A DNA stretch of 64,000 nucleotides, taken from contig DAORKG010000004.1 in assembly GCA_035439445.1 (NCBI GenBank), positions 62,001 through 126,000 on the forward strand, written 5' to 3'. Positions 53,120 through 60,524 of this stretch are shown one piece after another. A model generated the notes under the pieces. The model had not been told where the DNA came from, did no database searches, and saw only the letters and a program-made list of their open reading frames with translations. Every line of letters starts with the position of its first letter. Position 1 is the stretch's first letter. The DNA comes from UBA4416 sp035439445 (GTDB lineage Bacteria; Bacteroidota; Bacteroidia; B-17B0; Aurantibacillaceae). The position numbers and the translations under genes were made by a program.

Positions 53120-54532
53120 TTAATGACCTGCGCTTGAATTAGAAGATTCTAATTCAACACCTTGTTTTTTGAAAATCGATTTCACTTTAAATGCATACCA
53201 TGCTAAATATCCAAAACAAAATACAGTTACTATATACGACATATGTGGATTTAAAGTGTCAACCAAAATTCCTTGGAACGGCGGGATTAAGGCTCCGCCT
53301 AAAATCATCATGATTAATAATGAAGAGCCTTGATTTGTATATTTTCCTAAACCATTAATTGCCAAAGCAAAAATACAAGGCCACATCACTGAACAGAATA
53401 AACCACCACTGATAAAAGAATATAATGCTAAATTACCTGTGCTCACTAATCCAAGTATCATCATGGCACATGCTGTTAAACTTAATACCATTAATGTGCG
53501 AGCAGGGTTATCTCCTGAGAAAATAAAAATAGCTGTTGCAATTAAAATGTAAGGAATGTAAAATAGAAAATCATCTACATTACTGCCTCTTAAATAGTTT
53601 ACACCATATATCACTCCAAATGCTAATAGAGGAGTCACAATTTGCATGATGATTTTAACTGATTTACTAAAATTAAAAACAGCTAATGCGCCTGTCCAAC
53701 GACCAATCATTAAACTTCCCCAATACAAAGAAATAAAGTGTGATATTTTGGTGTGGTCTAGTCCTTTTATTTCTGGCATTGCCAATAATGCCCCCATATT
53801 ACTTTGTATAGTTACTTCTACACCTACATAAATAAAAATGGCAATCATTCCCAAAGTTAGTTGGGGATATTTTAGTGCGCCTAAATCTTTATCTAATTTT
53901 TCAGAGTTTGTTACCTCCGGTAATTTTGAGAACCAAAGAATACTTGCACATAAAATGAATAAGGCAAATAAAATTAAAGCAGGAACTTTTACCGCGTCTA
54001 AACTACTATCTGCATCTGCAGGAGCGCTTATGTTTCCAAATAAAGCATAGCTTAAAATAACCGGACCGATTGTAGTTCCAAAAGAATTAATACCGCCGGC
54101 TAAATTTAAACGTTGCGCACCGGTTTCTTTATCTCCAAAATTAATAACAAATGGATTGGCTACAATCTGTTGCAATGCGAAGCCTAAACCAATTACAAAT
54201 AATGCACATAACAATAAGGGGTATGAATTTAAACTGGCAGCAGGAATAAAAAATAACGAACCAACTGCTGAAATTAATAAACCTAGAATTAATGCTTTTT
54301 TATAACCTATTTTATTGATAGGGTCACCAATGGCACGTGATGTGAAGAAATAAATAATTGAACCCACGGCGTATGCTGCATAAAATGCCAAATCAACTAA
54401 TTGCGATTGAAATTGAGTTAATGTAAACTTATCTTTAAATAATGGGATTAAAATACCATTACTCGCTGCCACAAATCCCCAAAAGAAAAAAACACTGATA
54501 AGAGCTACAAAAGATGATTGTAATTTTTGCAT
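53120..54532 (-). CDS. Sugar MFS transporter of the FucP/NagP (FGHS) type
   Basis: The inner-membrane sugar:proton symporter has 12 predicted helices in 470 residues. It starts with FVALISVFFFWGFVAASNGILIPLFKD and has VIGLGFALQQIVANPFV and ERxxGAQRLNLAGGINSFG-like motifs (here KETGAQRLNLAGGINSFGT), typical of the FucP/NagP group that takes up fucose, glucose, galactose or GlcNAc. As the first gene of the glycan operon it probably imports GlcNAc or mannose released by the downstream enzymes. There is an unusually low number of charged residues in the second half. Upstream are two overlapping palindromes that may be an operator. Confidence 0.88.
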   Translation of the reverse strand: MQKLQSSFVALISVFFFWGFVAASNGILIPLFKDKFTLTQFQSQLVDLAFYAAYAVGSIIYFFTSRAIGDPINKIGYKKALILGLLISAVGSLFFIPAASLNSYPLLLCALFVIGLGFALQQIVANPFVINFGDKETGAQRLNLAGGINSFGTTIGPVILSYALFGNISAPADADSSLDAVKVPALILFALFILCASILWFSKLPEVTNSEKLDKDLGALKYPQLTLGMIAIFIYVGVEVTIQSNMGALLAMPEIKGLDHTKISHFISLYWGSLMIGRWTGALAVFNFSKSVKIIMQIVTPLLAFGVIYGVNYLRGSNVDDFLFYIPYILIATAIFIFSGDNPARTLMVLSLTACAMMILGLVSTGNLALYSFISGGLFCSVMWPCIFALAINGLGKYTNQGSSLLIMMILGGALIPPFQGILVDTLNPHMSYIVTVFCFGYLAWYAFKVKSIFKKQGVELESSNSSAGH

Positions 54533-54548
54533 AAAATAGTTTTAATAA

Positions 54549-54570
54549 TTACCTAAGGTAAAGGTTTTAC
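54549..54570. promoter_or_regulatory. Overlapping palindromes upstream of the glycan operon (possible operator)
   Basis: TTACC-TAA-GGTAA (54549-54561) overlaps GTAAA-GGT-TTTAC (54558-54570), starting 17 bases before the transporter ATG on the minus strand. This is the only gap at the head of the operon, so a repressor or activator site is plausible. No regulator gene is adjacent. Confidence 0.4.
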
Positions 54571-54636
54571 TATGCTTTCATTTTAATCGTCAAACCCATT
54601 TATTAACAACTAACTTTTTACTACTTATTTAGGTAA

Positions 54637-54673
54637 ATTCACAATTCACAATCCGTAATTCGTAATTTCACAA
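54637..54673. repeat. Short AT-rich direct-repeat element before the methyltransferase gene
   Basis: The segment contains two TTCACAAT-like units followed by two CGTAATT units and ends in TTCACAAC just before the ATG at 54675. Repeats of this CGTAATT/TTCACAA type are scattered between genes in Bacteroidota; copy number cannot be judged here. Confidence 0.45.
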
Positions 54674-54674
54674 C

Positions 54675-55547
54675 ATGCAATTACTTACTCCAACACATTG
54701 GCAAGACTACGAATTAATAGATTGTGGTGATTTTGAAAAGTTAGAACGCTTTGGAAAATACATTACCATACGTCCCGAACCACAAGCTGTTTGGAAGAAA
54801 CGCTATTCATACAGTGAGTGGGAGAAGTTGGCTCATGTGAAATTTGTTCCTAAAAGTAGCTCGAGTGGAGATTGGAAAGCATTGAAAAAAATGCCTGATC
54901 AATGGACGATTAATTATCCTTTGGGAAATACACAGATTACTTTACGTTTAGGCTTAACATCTTTTAAGCACGTTGGCGTATTTCCTGAGCAAGCTTGTAA
55001 CTGGGATGTGATTTATGATTATTTAGTAGGTTTGGATAAACCTAAATTCCTGAATTTATTTGCTTATACAGGAGGCGCGAGTGTGGCTGCAAGAGCTGCA
55101 GGAGCTGATGTAACACATGTTGATAGTATTAAACAAGTAGTTACTTGGGCCAATGAAAATATGAATAAATCCAACTTAGATAACATTCGTTGGATGGTTG
55201 ATGATGCGTTGAAGTTTGCTAAAAAGGAACAACGTAGAGGTAATTTTTATCAGGGAATTATTTTAGATCCTCCTGCATTTGGTCATGGACCAAATGGTGA
55301 GAAATGGAAACTGGAAGAAAATATTTTAGAAATGATTAATAGTGTGCTGGAAATATTAGACCCTAAGCAACACTTATTAATTTTAAATGCTTACTCACTA
55401 GGGTTTTCGGCACTAGTTCCTGAAAATTTACTTCAACCTTTTGCAACAAAACATAAATCCAATTTAAGTATTGGAGAATTATACTTACAAGCAAAAAGCG
55501 GAGTTAAATTGCCATTAGGAGTTTGGGGAAGACTCGAGAAAAAATAG
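54675..55547 (+). CDS. Class I SAM-dependent methyltransferase, RlmI/RlmK-like
   Basis: The 290-residue protein has an N-terminal small beta domain and a Rossmann methyltransferase domain: FLNLFAYTGGASVAARAAGA (SAM site, about 127-146), the acidic VTHVDSIK, and ILDPPAFGHG (about 197-206), the catalytic loop of rRNA m5C-type enzymes such as RlmI. It lacks an obvious PUA domain. The role is probably rRNA base methylation, but the target site cannot be assigned. It is convergent with the next gene, with 1 base between stops. Confidence 0.85.
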   Translation: MQLLTPTHWQDYELIDCGDFEKLERFGKYITIRPEPQAVWKKRYSYSEWEKLAHVKFVPKSSSSGDWKALKKMPDQWTINYPLGNTQITLRLGLTSFKHVGVFPEQACNWDVIYDYLVGLDKPKFLNLFAYTGGASVAARAAGADVTHVDSIKQVVTWANENMNKSNLDNIRWMVDDALKFAKKEQRRGNFYQGIILDPPAFGHGPNGEKWKLEENILEMINSVLEILDPKQHLLILNAYSLGFSALVPENLLQPFATKHKSNLSIGELYLQAKSGVKLPLGVWGRLEKK

Positions 55548-55548
55548 A

Positions 55549-56358
55549 TTATTTTCGTTCGGATTCTTTTACAACTTCCAATTTATTACTTCCTATCTGA
55601 CTTAGTTTAGATTCTCTGTATGTTTCATACCACTTAATTTTAATTCCTGTCTTTTGCATATCACCTGAACCTGGAAGTTCGGGATATACCATTGTAAAGT
55701 CTTCTCTTTTTCCTCTTTCCAATATAATTGGTTGAGTTTTTTTTGAGTTTGGTTGCTCTTTACCGTCAGACATAACAGCTTTTGTTTTTGTAGGACTTAT
55801 TAATCCAACACCGTCACCCACATACACGCAATCAAATTTTACAACTGACTTATCTGTTTTTAAATCATGTTTTTTTAAATCACATGTAAAATTCTCAACA
55901 GTAAAATCATTTTTGCTAGGGGGTAAATCAAAATCAGGCACGTTATAAATCTTACCACCTGCAGACGCTTTATAAATTCCTTTAAATTCAATGGTATATT
56001 TTTCAGCTAACATATCTTCTCCTCTAAAATCAACTACCTCAGTAGATTCCTCGTTTGGAGAAACTACAAAAGTTTTGTCTTTGCTTATTATTGGTTTATT
56101 GCCAGATTGATAAATAAATTCAGTTGGCTTTACTAACAAATAATCATTAGTTTTATTAAAAATCTTGATTTTAAATTTTGATTGTTTTAAGCTAGCAACG
56201 GCATCCATGATATATATTTTGTAATCATCTGTTTCAAGTGTTGCTTCTTTATAGATGTATTTAAGATCTTCTTTTTCTTTAAGTTTTTTCTTGTCTTCTT
56301 TTTGAGCAAAAGAGGATATTCCTATTAATAAAGTGATAGCTGCTAAAAAGTATTTCAT
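55549..56358 (-). CDS. Secreted protein of unknown function
   Basis: The 269-residue protein has a signal peptide (MKYFLAAITLLIGISSFAQ) followed by a lysine/glutamate-rich stretch (KEDKKKLKEKED) and then beta-rich sequence with Ig-like spacing (FKIKIFNKTNDYLLVKPTEF, YTIEFKGIYKASAGGKIY, VVKFDCVYVGDG). No enzyme motif or sorting domain is visible. It is probably periplasmic. A single-gene unit facing trmD head to head across 244 bases. I do not recognise the family. Confidence 0.7.
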   Translation of the reverse strand: MKYFLAAITLLIGISSFAQKEDKKKLKEKEDLKYIYKEATLETDDYKIYIMDAVASLKQSKFKIKIFNKTNDYLLVKPTEFIYQSGNKPIISKDKTFVVSPNEESTEVVDFRGEDMLAEKYTIEFKGIYKASAGGKIYNVPDFDLPPSKNDFTVENFTCDLKKHDLKTDKSVVKFDCVYVGDGVGLISPTKTKAVMSDGKEQPNSKKTQPIILERGKREDFTMVYPELPGSGDMQKTGIKIKWYETYRESKLSQIGSNKLEVVKESERK

Positions 56359-56508
56359 GATGATTTTGTTTTGGTAAACAAATATAAAGTAATAGAAATA
56401 ATTTAAATACTTTAATTACTACTTTTTTGTTAATTTTGGAAGCTGTTTGAATTTATATTCTAATAATTGTTATGATGTATTTTTGAGCGAAAAGAGGCAA
56501 ATTTTGCA

Positions 56509-56528
56509 GAGATAGTTTTTACTATCTC
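56509..56528. other. Perfect 8-bp hairpin in the trmD upstream region
   Basis: GAGATAGT (56509-56516) and ACTATCTC (56521-56528) flank TTTT. It lies 75 bases before the trmD ATG, in the 244-base gap 56359-56602, where I see no other gene or RNA. It could be an mRNA leader element of trmD or a structured part of an operator. Confidence 0.4.
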
Positions 56529-56602
56529 GAAAAATTTAACGAATTTGTAGCCAAAAAGGCATATAACAAAATTATAAGATAAATTTTAAACAACTTCTTC
56601 AT

Positions 56603-57277
56603 ATGCATATTGATATCATTACGGTTCACCCGCCTTTATTGGAGAGTCCATTTAGTCACAGTATTTTAAAACGTGCAGCTCAAAAAGGGTTAGCAAATGT
56701 AAATGTGATTGATTTAAGAGATTACGGCATCGAACCTCATAAAAAAGTAGATGATTATGCTTTTGGTGGCGGAGCAGGGATGGTGATGATGATTGAACCG
56801 ATTGCTAATTGCATTAATGATTTAAAAAAGCAACGAACCTACGACGAGATTATATACATGACTCCTGATGGAGAAACGTTAAAGCAAAACACATGTAATC
56901 ATCTTTCAACACTAAACAATATTATGGTGTTGTGCGGTCATTATAAAGGAATAGACGAACGCATCAGAGAGCATTTTATCACCAAAGAAATTTCGATTGG
57001 AGATTATGTTTTGAGTGGCGGAGAATTAGCTGCGGCTGTGATGTGTGACAGTATTATTCGTTTAATTCCTGGAGTTTTAAATGATGAAACTTCGGCTTTA
57101 TCAGATTCTTTTCAGGATAATTTATTATCACCTCCTGTTTATACCCGCCCTGCTGATTATAATGGATGGAAAGTTCCAGAGATTTTAACCAGTGGCAATA
57201 CTAAAAAAGTAGAAGAGTGGAGACATGAACAGTCACTAGAAAGAACTAAAATAAGAAGGCCAGACTTATTAATTTAG
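56603..57277 (+). CDS. trmD: tRNA (guanine(37)-N1)-methyltransferase TrmD
   Basis: TrmD methylates G37 next to the anticodon, preventing frameshifts; it is essential in many bacteria. The 224-residue SPOUT-class protein shows the trefoil-knot motifs MVLCGHYKGIDERI and EISIGDYVLSGGELAA, and the N-terminal HPPLLESPFSHSILKRA and DDYAFGGGAGMVM. The size is normal. It is not next to rpsP, rimM or rplS as in many bacteria but forms its own unit here. Confidence 0.96.
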   Translation: MHIDIITVHPPLLESPFSHSILKRAAQKGLANVNVIDLRDYGIEPHKKVDDYAFGGGAGMVMMIEPIANCINDLKKQRTYDEIIYMTPDGETLKQNTCNHLSTLNNIMVLCGHYKGIDERIREHFITKEISIGDYVLSGGELAAAVMCDSIIRLIPGVLNDETSALSDSFQDNLLSPPVYTRPADYNGWKVPEILTSGNTKKVEEWRHEQSLERTKIRRPDLLI

Positions 57278-57282
57278 TTTAT

Positions 57283-57298
57283 CCCCCTCTGGAGGGGG
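57283..57298. repeat. GC-rich palindrome of interspersed-repeat type after trmD
   Basis: CCCCCTC-TG-GAGGGGG is a perfect 7-bp palindrome 5 bases after the trmD stop, followed by TAGGGGGAGG. Elements of the form CCCCCTCTGGAGGGGG are a common intergenic repeat in Bacteroidota. It is strikingly GC-rich compared with its surroundings and could also act as a trmD transcript end. Confidence 0.6.
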
Positions 57299-57449
57299 TA
57301 GGGGGAGGAATTGTTATATACACTCTAGCATTTCAATCAAGCTCTTCAAAGAGTGAAGAACAAACAACTACTTGTTAATTATTCATTTTATATCTCGCTA
57401 AGTGTTTTTATAAACTCCTTACTTTTATTTGATATAAAAACCATTGAAC

Positions 57450-58319
57450 GTGTCGAATAGAACTGCTACTCAAAAATTAAAAACATCTTCGGTTACTGTT
57501 GTCATCAGTTTGGCATTGGTATTATTTATGCTTGGACTTTTAGGATTAGTAGTCATTAATGCAAAAAAATTATCCAATCATATCAAAGAAAACGTTGGAT
57601 TTCAGGTTGTATTAAAAGACACTACCACTCAGGCAGAATTAGATATTTTAAAACAGGAAATCAGTTCTTCGGCATTTACTAAACAGGTTGATTACATTAG
57701 CAAAGACGAGGCAGCTAAAAAATTACAAAAAGATTTAGGCGAGGATTTTATTACATTTTTAGGTTATAATCCTTTATTATCTTCATTAGATGTAAAATTA
57801 AATTCTGATTACGCTAACGTTGATAGCTTAGCGGGTTTTGAAAAACAAATCATGCAAAAACACTTTGTGAAAGAAGTCATCTATCATAAAGACATGATTA
57901 AACAGGTTAACGAAAATGCAAAACTCATCAGTTTATATATTTTAATTTTTAGTGGTTTGTTATTAATAGTAGCTATAGCATTAATCAATAATACGATTCG
58001 TTTGTCTATTTATGCAAAACGTTTCTTGATAAGAACAATGTATTTAGTTGGCGCAACTCAGAGTTTTATTCGTATGCCATTTATTTTAAAAGGCGTTCGT
58101 CAGGGTGTAATTGCAGGGATTTTGGCTGGATTTTTATTAGCAGGATTTTTAGTATTGAGTACTAATTATATTCCTGATTTATTACAACTTCAAGATCCAA
58201 ATTTGCTTGCAGTTTTATTTATCGGAATAGTAATATTAGGAGTATTGATTTCGGGTTTAAGTGCAGCGCTTTCTGTGAGCAGATATTTACGCTTAAAAAC
58301 AGACGATTTATATTTTTAA
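57450..58319 (+). CDS. ftsX: Cell division protein FtsX
   Basis: FtsX is the membrane half of the FtsEX ABC complex that activates wall hydrolases during division. The GTG at 57450 gives 289 residues; a TTG two codons upstream is also open. There is one N-terminal helix (about 17-40), an extracytoplasmic domain (about 45-160) and three C-terminal helices (about 170-190, 220-245, 260-280), the standard FtsX layout. ftsE is not adjacent. In many Bacteroidota DUF3098 and uppP follow ftsX; here they are at 14.4-15.5 kb, and a DUF4846-type gene follows instead. Confidence 0.9.
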   Translation: MSNRTATQKLKTSSVTVVISLALVLFMLGLLGLVVINAKKLSNHIKENVGFQVVLKDTTTQAELDILKQEISSSAFTKQVDYISKDEAAKKLQKDLGEDFITFLGYNPLLSSLDVKLNSDYANVDSLAGFEKQIMQKHFVKEVIYHKDMIKQVNENAKLISLYILIFSGLLLIVAIALINNTIRLSIYAKRFLIRTMYLVGATQSFIRMPFILKGVRQGVIAGILAGFLLAGFLVLSTNYIPDLLQLQDPNLLAVLFIGIVILGVLISGLSAALSVSRYLRLKTDDLYF

Positions 58320-58320
58320 A

Positions 58321-59169
58321 ATTATCGTAAGAAATAAAACATACTTCAAGATTGGTGTTTTATCCTTTATAGTTTGTTTAATTTCCCTTTTTGCTTTTAG
58401 AAAACAACAGTCATCAATTTTAGTCATCCCTTCTGGAAACACTATTGATGAGCGTTTTGCCCCACCAGCAAATTACAGTAGGATAAAATCTGAGAAGAGT
58501 TCATTCGCAGAATTTTTACAGAACACTTCATTAAAACCTCATGGCACATTAGTATATTGTTATAACGGACTAGAGAAAGCAAATAAAGTAGCTGCAGCAG
58601 TTTTAAATATTGATGTAGGAAATAAAGATTTACAGCAATGTGCGGATGCGGTAATGCGCCTGAGAGCTGAGTATTTATACAAAACAAAGCAATTTGATTT
58701 ATTGCATTTCAATTTTACATCAGGATTTAAAGCAGATTATAGTAAGTGGAGGAGTGGGTATCGTATATCAGTAAAAGGCAATAATGTGAGTTGGATAAAA
58801 ACAACCAAAGAAAGTGAATCGTATCAATCGTTTAGAGAATATTTGAATATTGTATTTACGTATGCAGGAACAGCTTCATTAACCAAAGAGCTCAAACAAA
58901 TCTCTTTATCTCAAATGCAAATTGGAGATGTTTTTATTAAAGGAGGCTCACCCGGACATGCAGTTATTGTAGTTGACATGGCAGTTAATCCTCAAAACAA
59001 TAAAAAATTATTTATGGTTGCTCAGAGTTATATGCCGGCGCAAGATATACATATATTAATCAATCAAAATAAATCGACTATTTCGCCTTGGTATGATTTA
59101 GATGAAACAGCATCTGAAATTGAAACTCCAGAGTGGACTTTTGCTGCCAATCAATTAAAACGCTTTTAG
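58321..59169 (+). CDS. DUF4846-type secreted protein, start codon non-canonical
   Basis: An ATG-based call would begin at 58654 and lose the N-terminal half. The frame is open from 58297. From 58321 it encodes a basic start (VRNKTYFK), a hydrophobic segment (IGVLSFIVCLISLFAF) and a mature region, giving about 282 residues, a sensible length for DUF4846. The conserved core is GDVFIKGGSPGHAVIVVDMA, with FTSGFKADYSKWRSGYR earlier. No ATG, GTG or TTG exists between 58297 and 58653 in this frame, so ATT at 58321 (1 base after the ftsX stop) or another ATT/ATC is the likely start. The function is unknown; an exported protein is predicted. Confidence 0.72.
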   Translation: MIVRNKTYFKIGVLSFIVCLISLFAFRKQQSSILVIPSGNTIDERFAPPANYSRIKSEKSSFAEFLQNTSLKPHGTLVYCYNGLEKANKVAAAVLNIDVGNKDLQQCADAVMRLRAEYLYKTKQFDLLHFNFTSGFKADYSKWRSGYRISVKGNNVSWIKTTKESESYQSFREYLNIVFTYAGTASLTKELKQISLSQMQIGDVFIKGGSPGHAVIVVDMAVNPQNNKKLFMVAQSYMPAQDIHILINQNKSTISPWYDLDETASEIETPEWTFAANQLKRF

Positions 59170-60305
59170 TATTTTCTTCCTTGTAATTTATGTAGGAACG
59201 AAAAAAAAGCAATAACCCAATCCATTAAAAATGGCATTTTGTAGTATAACTTAGTAATGATTGACTTGTACCAGTAATTCCAAAAATATTTTTTACGAAT
59301 GTTATTGTCATAGTTTTTCATGAACGCTTCAGAAAAATTATTTTCCTTAAAACAACTTTTTATCTGCCAAGCAGCAAATCGCCCGGATGACATAGCGGGA
59401 CCAATGCCCTCTCCGGTTGCAGGTTCAACTAATGATGCTGCATCGCCACATAATAAAATGCGATTTCCTGAGATAGGTAATTTGCTTCCAAAGTAACCAA
59501 TTGGAATAGACCAACCTTTTAATTCCCCTACCAATTCTGCTTCCGAAAAACGCTCTTTAAATTGTACGTCTTCTTGAATTAAATTATAGAATTCATGCCG
59601 CATATTAATGTTATGTTTTGCGAGCATTTTTTTGTTGGCAGCTATACCTACATTAGTCAAACCATTGGTTGAGGGAAAAATCCAGAGGTAGCCTTTAGGA
59701 ATTCTTTTATGAAAATAAATTTCTAAACAGTCCAGTTCAACTTGTTTTACATTTTTATAGTAGGCTCTTAAACCAGGATAAGTTTCTGTTAATGATTCTC
59801 GTGTTTTAGTTAATCCTGATTGAACAATAGAGTGCGCACCATCTGCACCAACTACAATTTTTGCTTTTAATTGCTCCCCATTATTTGTTGTAACAACTAC
59901 ACCATCAGACAAAACCTCTAATTTTTGAATGCTACAATTTTCCATGATGCTTGTAGTTGTTTCATCTTTTACCATTTGAAGTAAAAAATGATCAAATTCA
60001 ATACGAGGAAGGCTTGAGAAAAAACCCTTTAAACGAATTTTTACTTTATGTTTTTTTGGTGAGACAAATAAAGCCTGCTTAATGATGATTCCCTTTTCGA
60101 GCTCAGATAATTTCGTTCCAAACTTTTTTGAAATGGTGTTTAGGATTTTAATGGCATAACCGCCATGTGCATCGCCACAAATTTTCTCTCTTGGAAAGCT
60201 TTGCTTTTCCAACAAAGCTACTTTTAACCCCGAATCAAATAAGCCCAAGGCACAGGTACTTCCTGCCGGACCCGCTCCGCATATGATAACATCAAATTCT
60301 TGCAT
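59166..60305 (-). CDS. Geranylgeranyl reductase family FAD-dependent oxidoreductase
   Basis: The 379-residue flavoprotein starts at ATG 60305 with MQEFDVIICGAGPAGST, the FAD-binding Rossmann motif at 10-16. An in-frame upstream start at 60356 is rejected because it overlaps the tRNA terminator. Other family features are KICGDAHGGYAIK near 45, VVGADGAHSIV, and LLCGDAASLVEPATGEGIGPAM (the second FAD motif). Relatives reduce isoprenoid chains or hydroxylate aromatic rings; the substrate here is unknown, possibly menaquinone side chains or carotenoid-type lipids. Its stop overlaps the convergent DUF4846-type gene by 4 bases (TTAG). Confidence 0.88.
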   Translation of the reverse strand: MQEFDVIICGAGPAGSTCALGLFDSGLKVALLEKQSFPREKICGDAHGGYAIKILNTISKKFGTKLSELEKGIIIKQALFVSPKKHKVKIRLKGFFSSLPRIEFDHFLLQMVKDETTTSIMENCSIQKLEVLSDGVVVTTNNGEQLKAKIVVGADGAHSIVQSGLTKTRESLTETYPGLRAYYKNVKQVELDCLEIYFHKRIPKGYLWIFPSTNGLTNVGIAANKKMLAKHNINMRHEFYNLIQEDVQFKERFSEAELVGELKGWSIPIGYFGSKLPISGNRILLCGDAASLVEPATGEGIGPAMSSGRFAAWQIKSCFKENNFSEAFMKNYDNNIRKKYFWNYWYKSIITKLYYKMPFLMDWVIAFFSFLHKLQGRKY

Positions 60306-60332
60306 CGAAAAGGGATGTAAACAAATATAAAC

Positions 60333-60361
60333 AAAAAAGCTTGCCATTTCTGACAAGCTTT
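60333..60361 (-). terminator. Intrinsic terminator of tRNA-His
   Basis: On the minus strand AAAGCTTG and CAAGCTTT (60361-60354 and 60343-60336) form an 8-bp stem with a 10-base loop, followed by a T run. It lies 3 bases after the tRNA 3' end. Confidence 0.85.
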
Positions 60362-60363
60362 AG

Positions 60364-60438
60364 GGTAAGTAATCGGGTTCGAACCGACGACCCCCAGAAC
60401 CACAATCTGGTGCTCTAACCAACTGAGCTATACCTACC
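60364..60438 (-). tRNA. tRNA-His (anticodon GTG)
   Basis: The minus strand folds into a complete cloverleaf of 75 bases including the extra 5' G (G-1, 60438) that marks tRNA-His and pairs with C73 (60364). The D arm TAGCTCAGTTGGTTAGAGC, the anticodon loop TTGTGGT (anticodon GTG at 60403-60401) and the T arm GTCGGTTCGAACCCGAT are clear. One G-U pair occurs in the acceptor stem. CCA is not encoded (CTA follows). Confidence 0.97.
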
Positions 60439-60449
60439 GTTTGGGACGC

Positions 60450-60457
60450 CAAATGTA
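60450..60457 (-). promoter_or_regulatory. Putative -7 box of tRNA-His (TACATTTG)
   Basis: The minus strand reads TACATTTG, matching TAnnTTTG, 12 bases ahead of the tRNA 5' end. It overlaps a perfect 9-bp inverted repeat at 60454-60475 (TGTAATAAA / TTTATTACA). Confidence 0.6.
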
Positions 60458-60475
60458 ATAAATTTTTTTATTACA
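60454..60475. other. Perfect AT-rich inverted repeat between nadB and tRNA-His
   Basis: TGTAATAAA (60454-60462) and TTTATTACA (60467-60475) pair exactly across TTTT. It lies after the nadB stop (60525) on the minus strand, so it may serve as a weak nadB terminator, and it overlaps the tRNA promoter box. Confidence 0.5.
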
Positions 60476-60524
60476 CGAAAAAATTTGAGAAAATAATCAG
60501 GTTTTAGCAATTAGTTTGACCTTT

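Noticed and set aside
43237..54532. Glycan locus as a classical SusCD-type polysaccharide utilisation locus
   Set aside because: No SusC-type TonB-dependent transporter, SusD-type lipoprotein, or hybrid two-component or anti-sigma regulator lies in or next to the operon.
60306..60356. Longer N-terminus for the geranylgeranyl reductase-like protein
   Set aside because: The extra codons run through the tRNA-His terminator, and the FAD motif is at the normal distance from the ATG at 60305.
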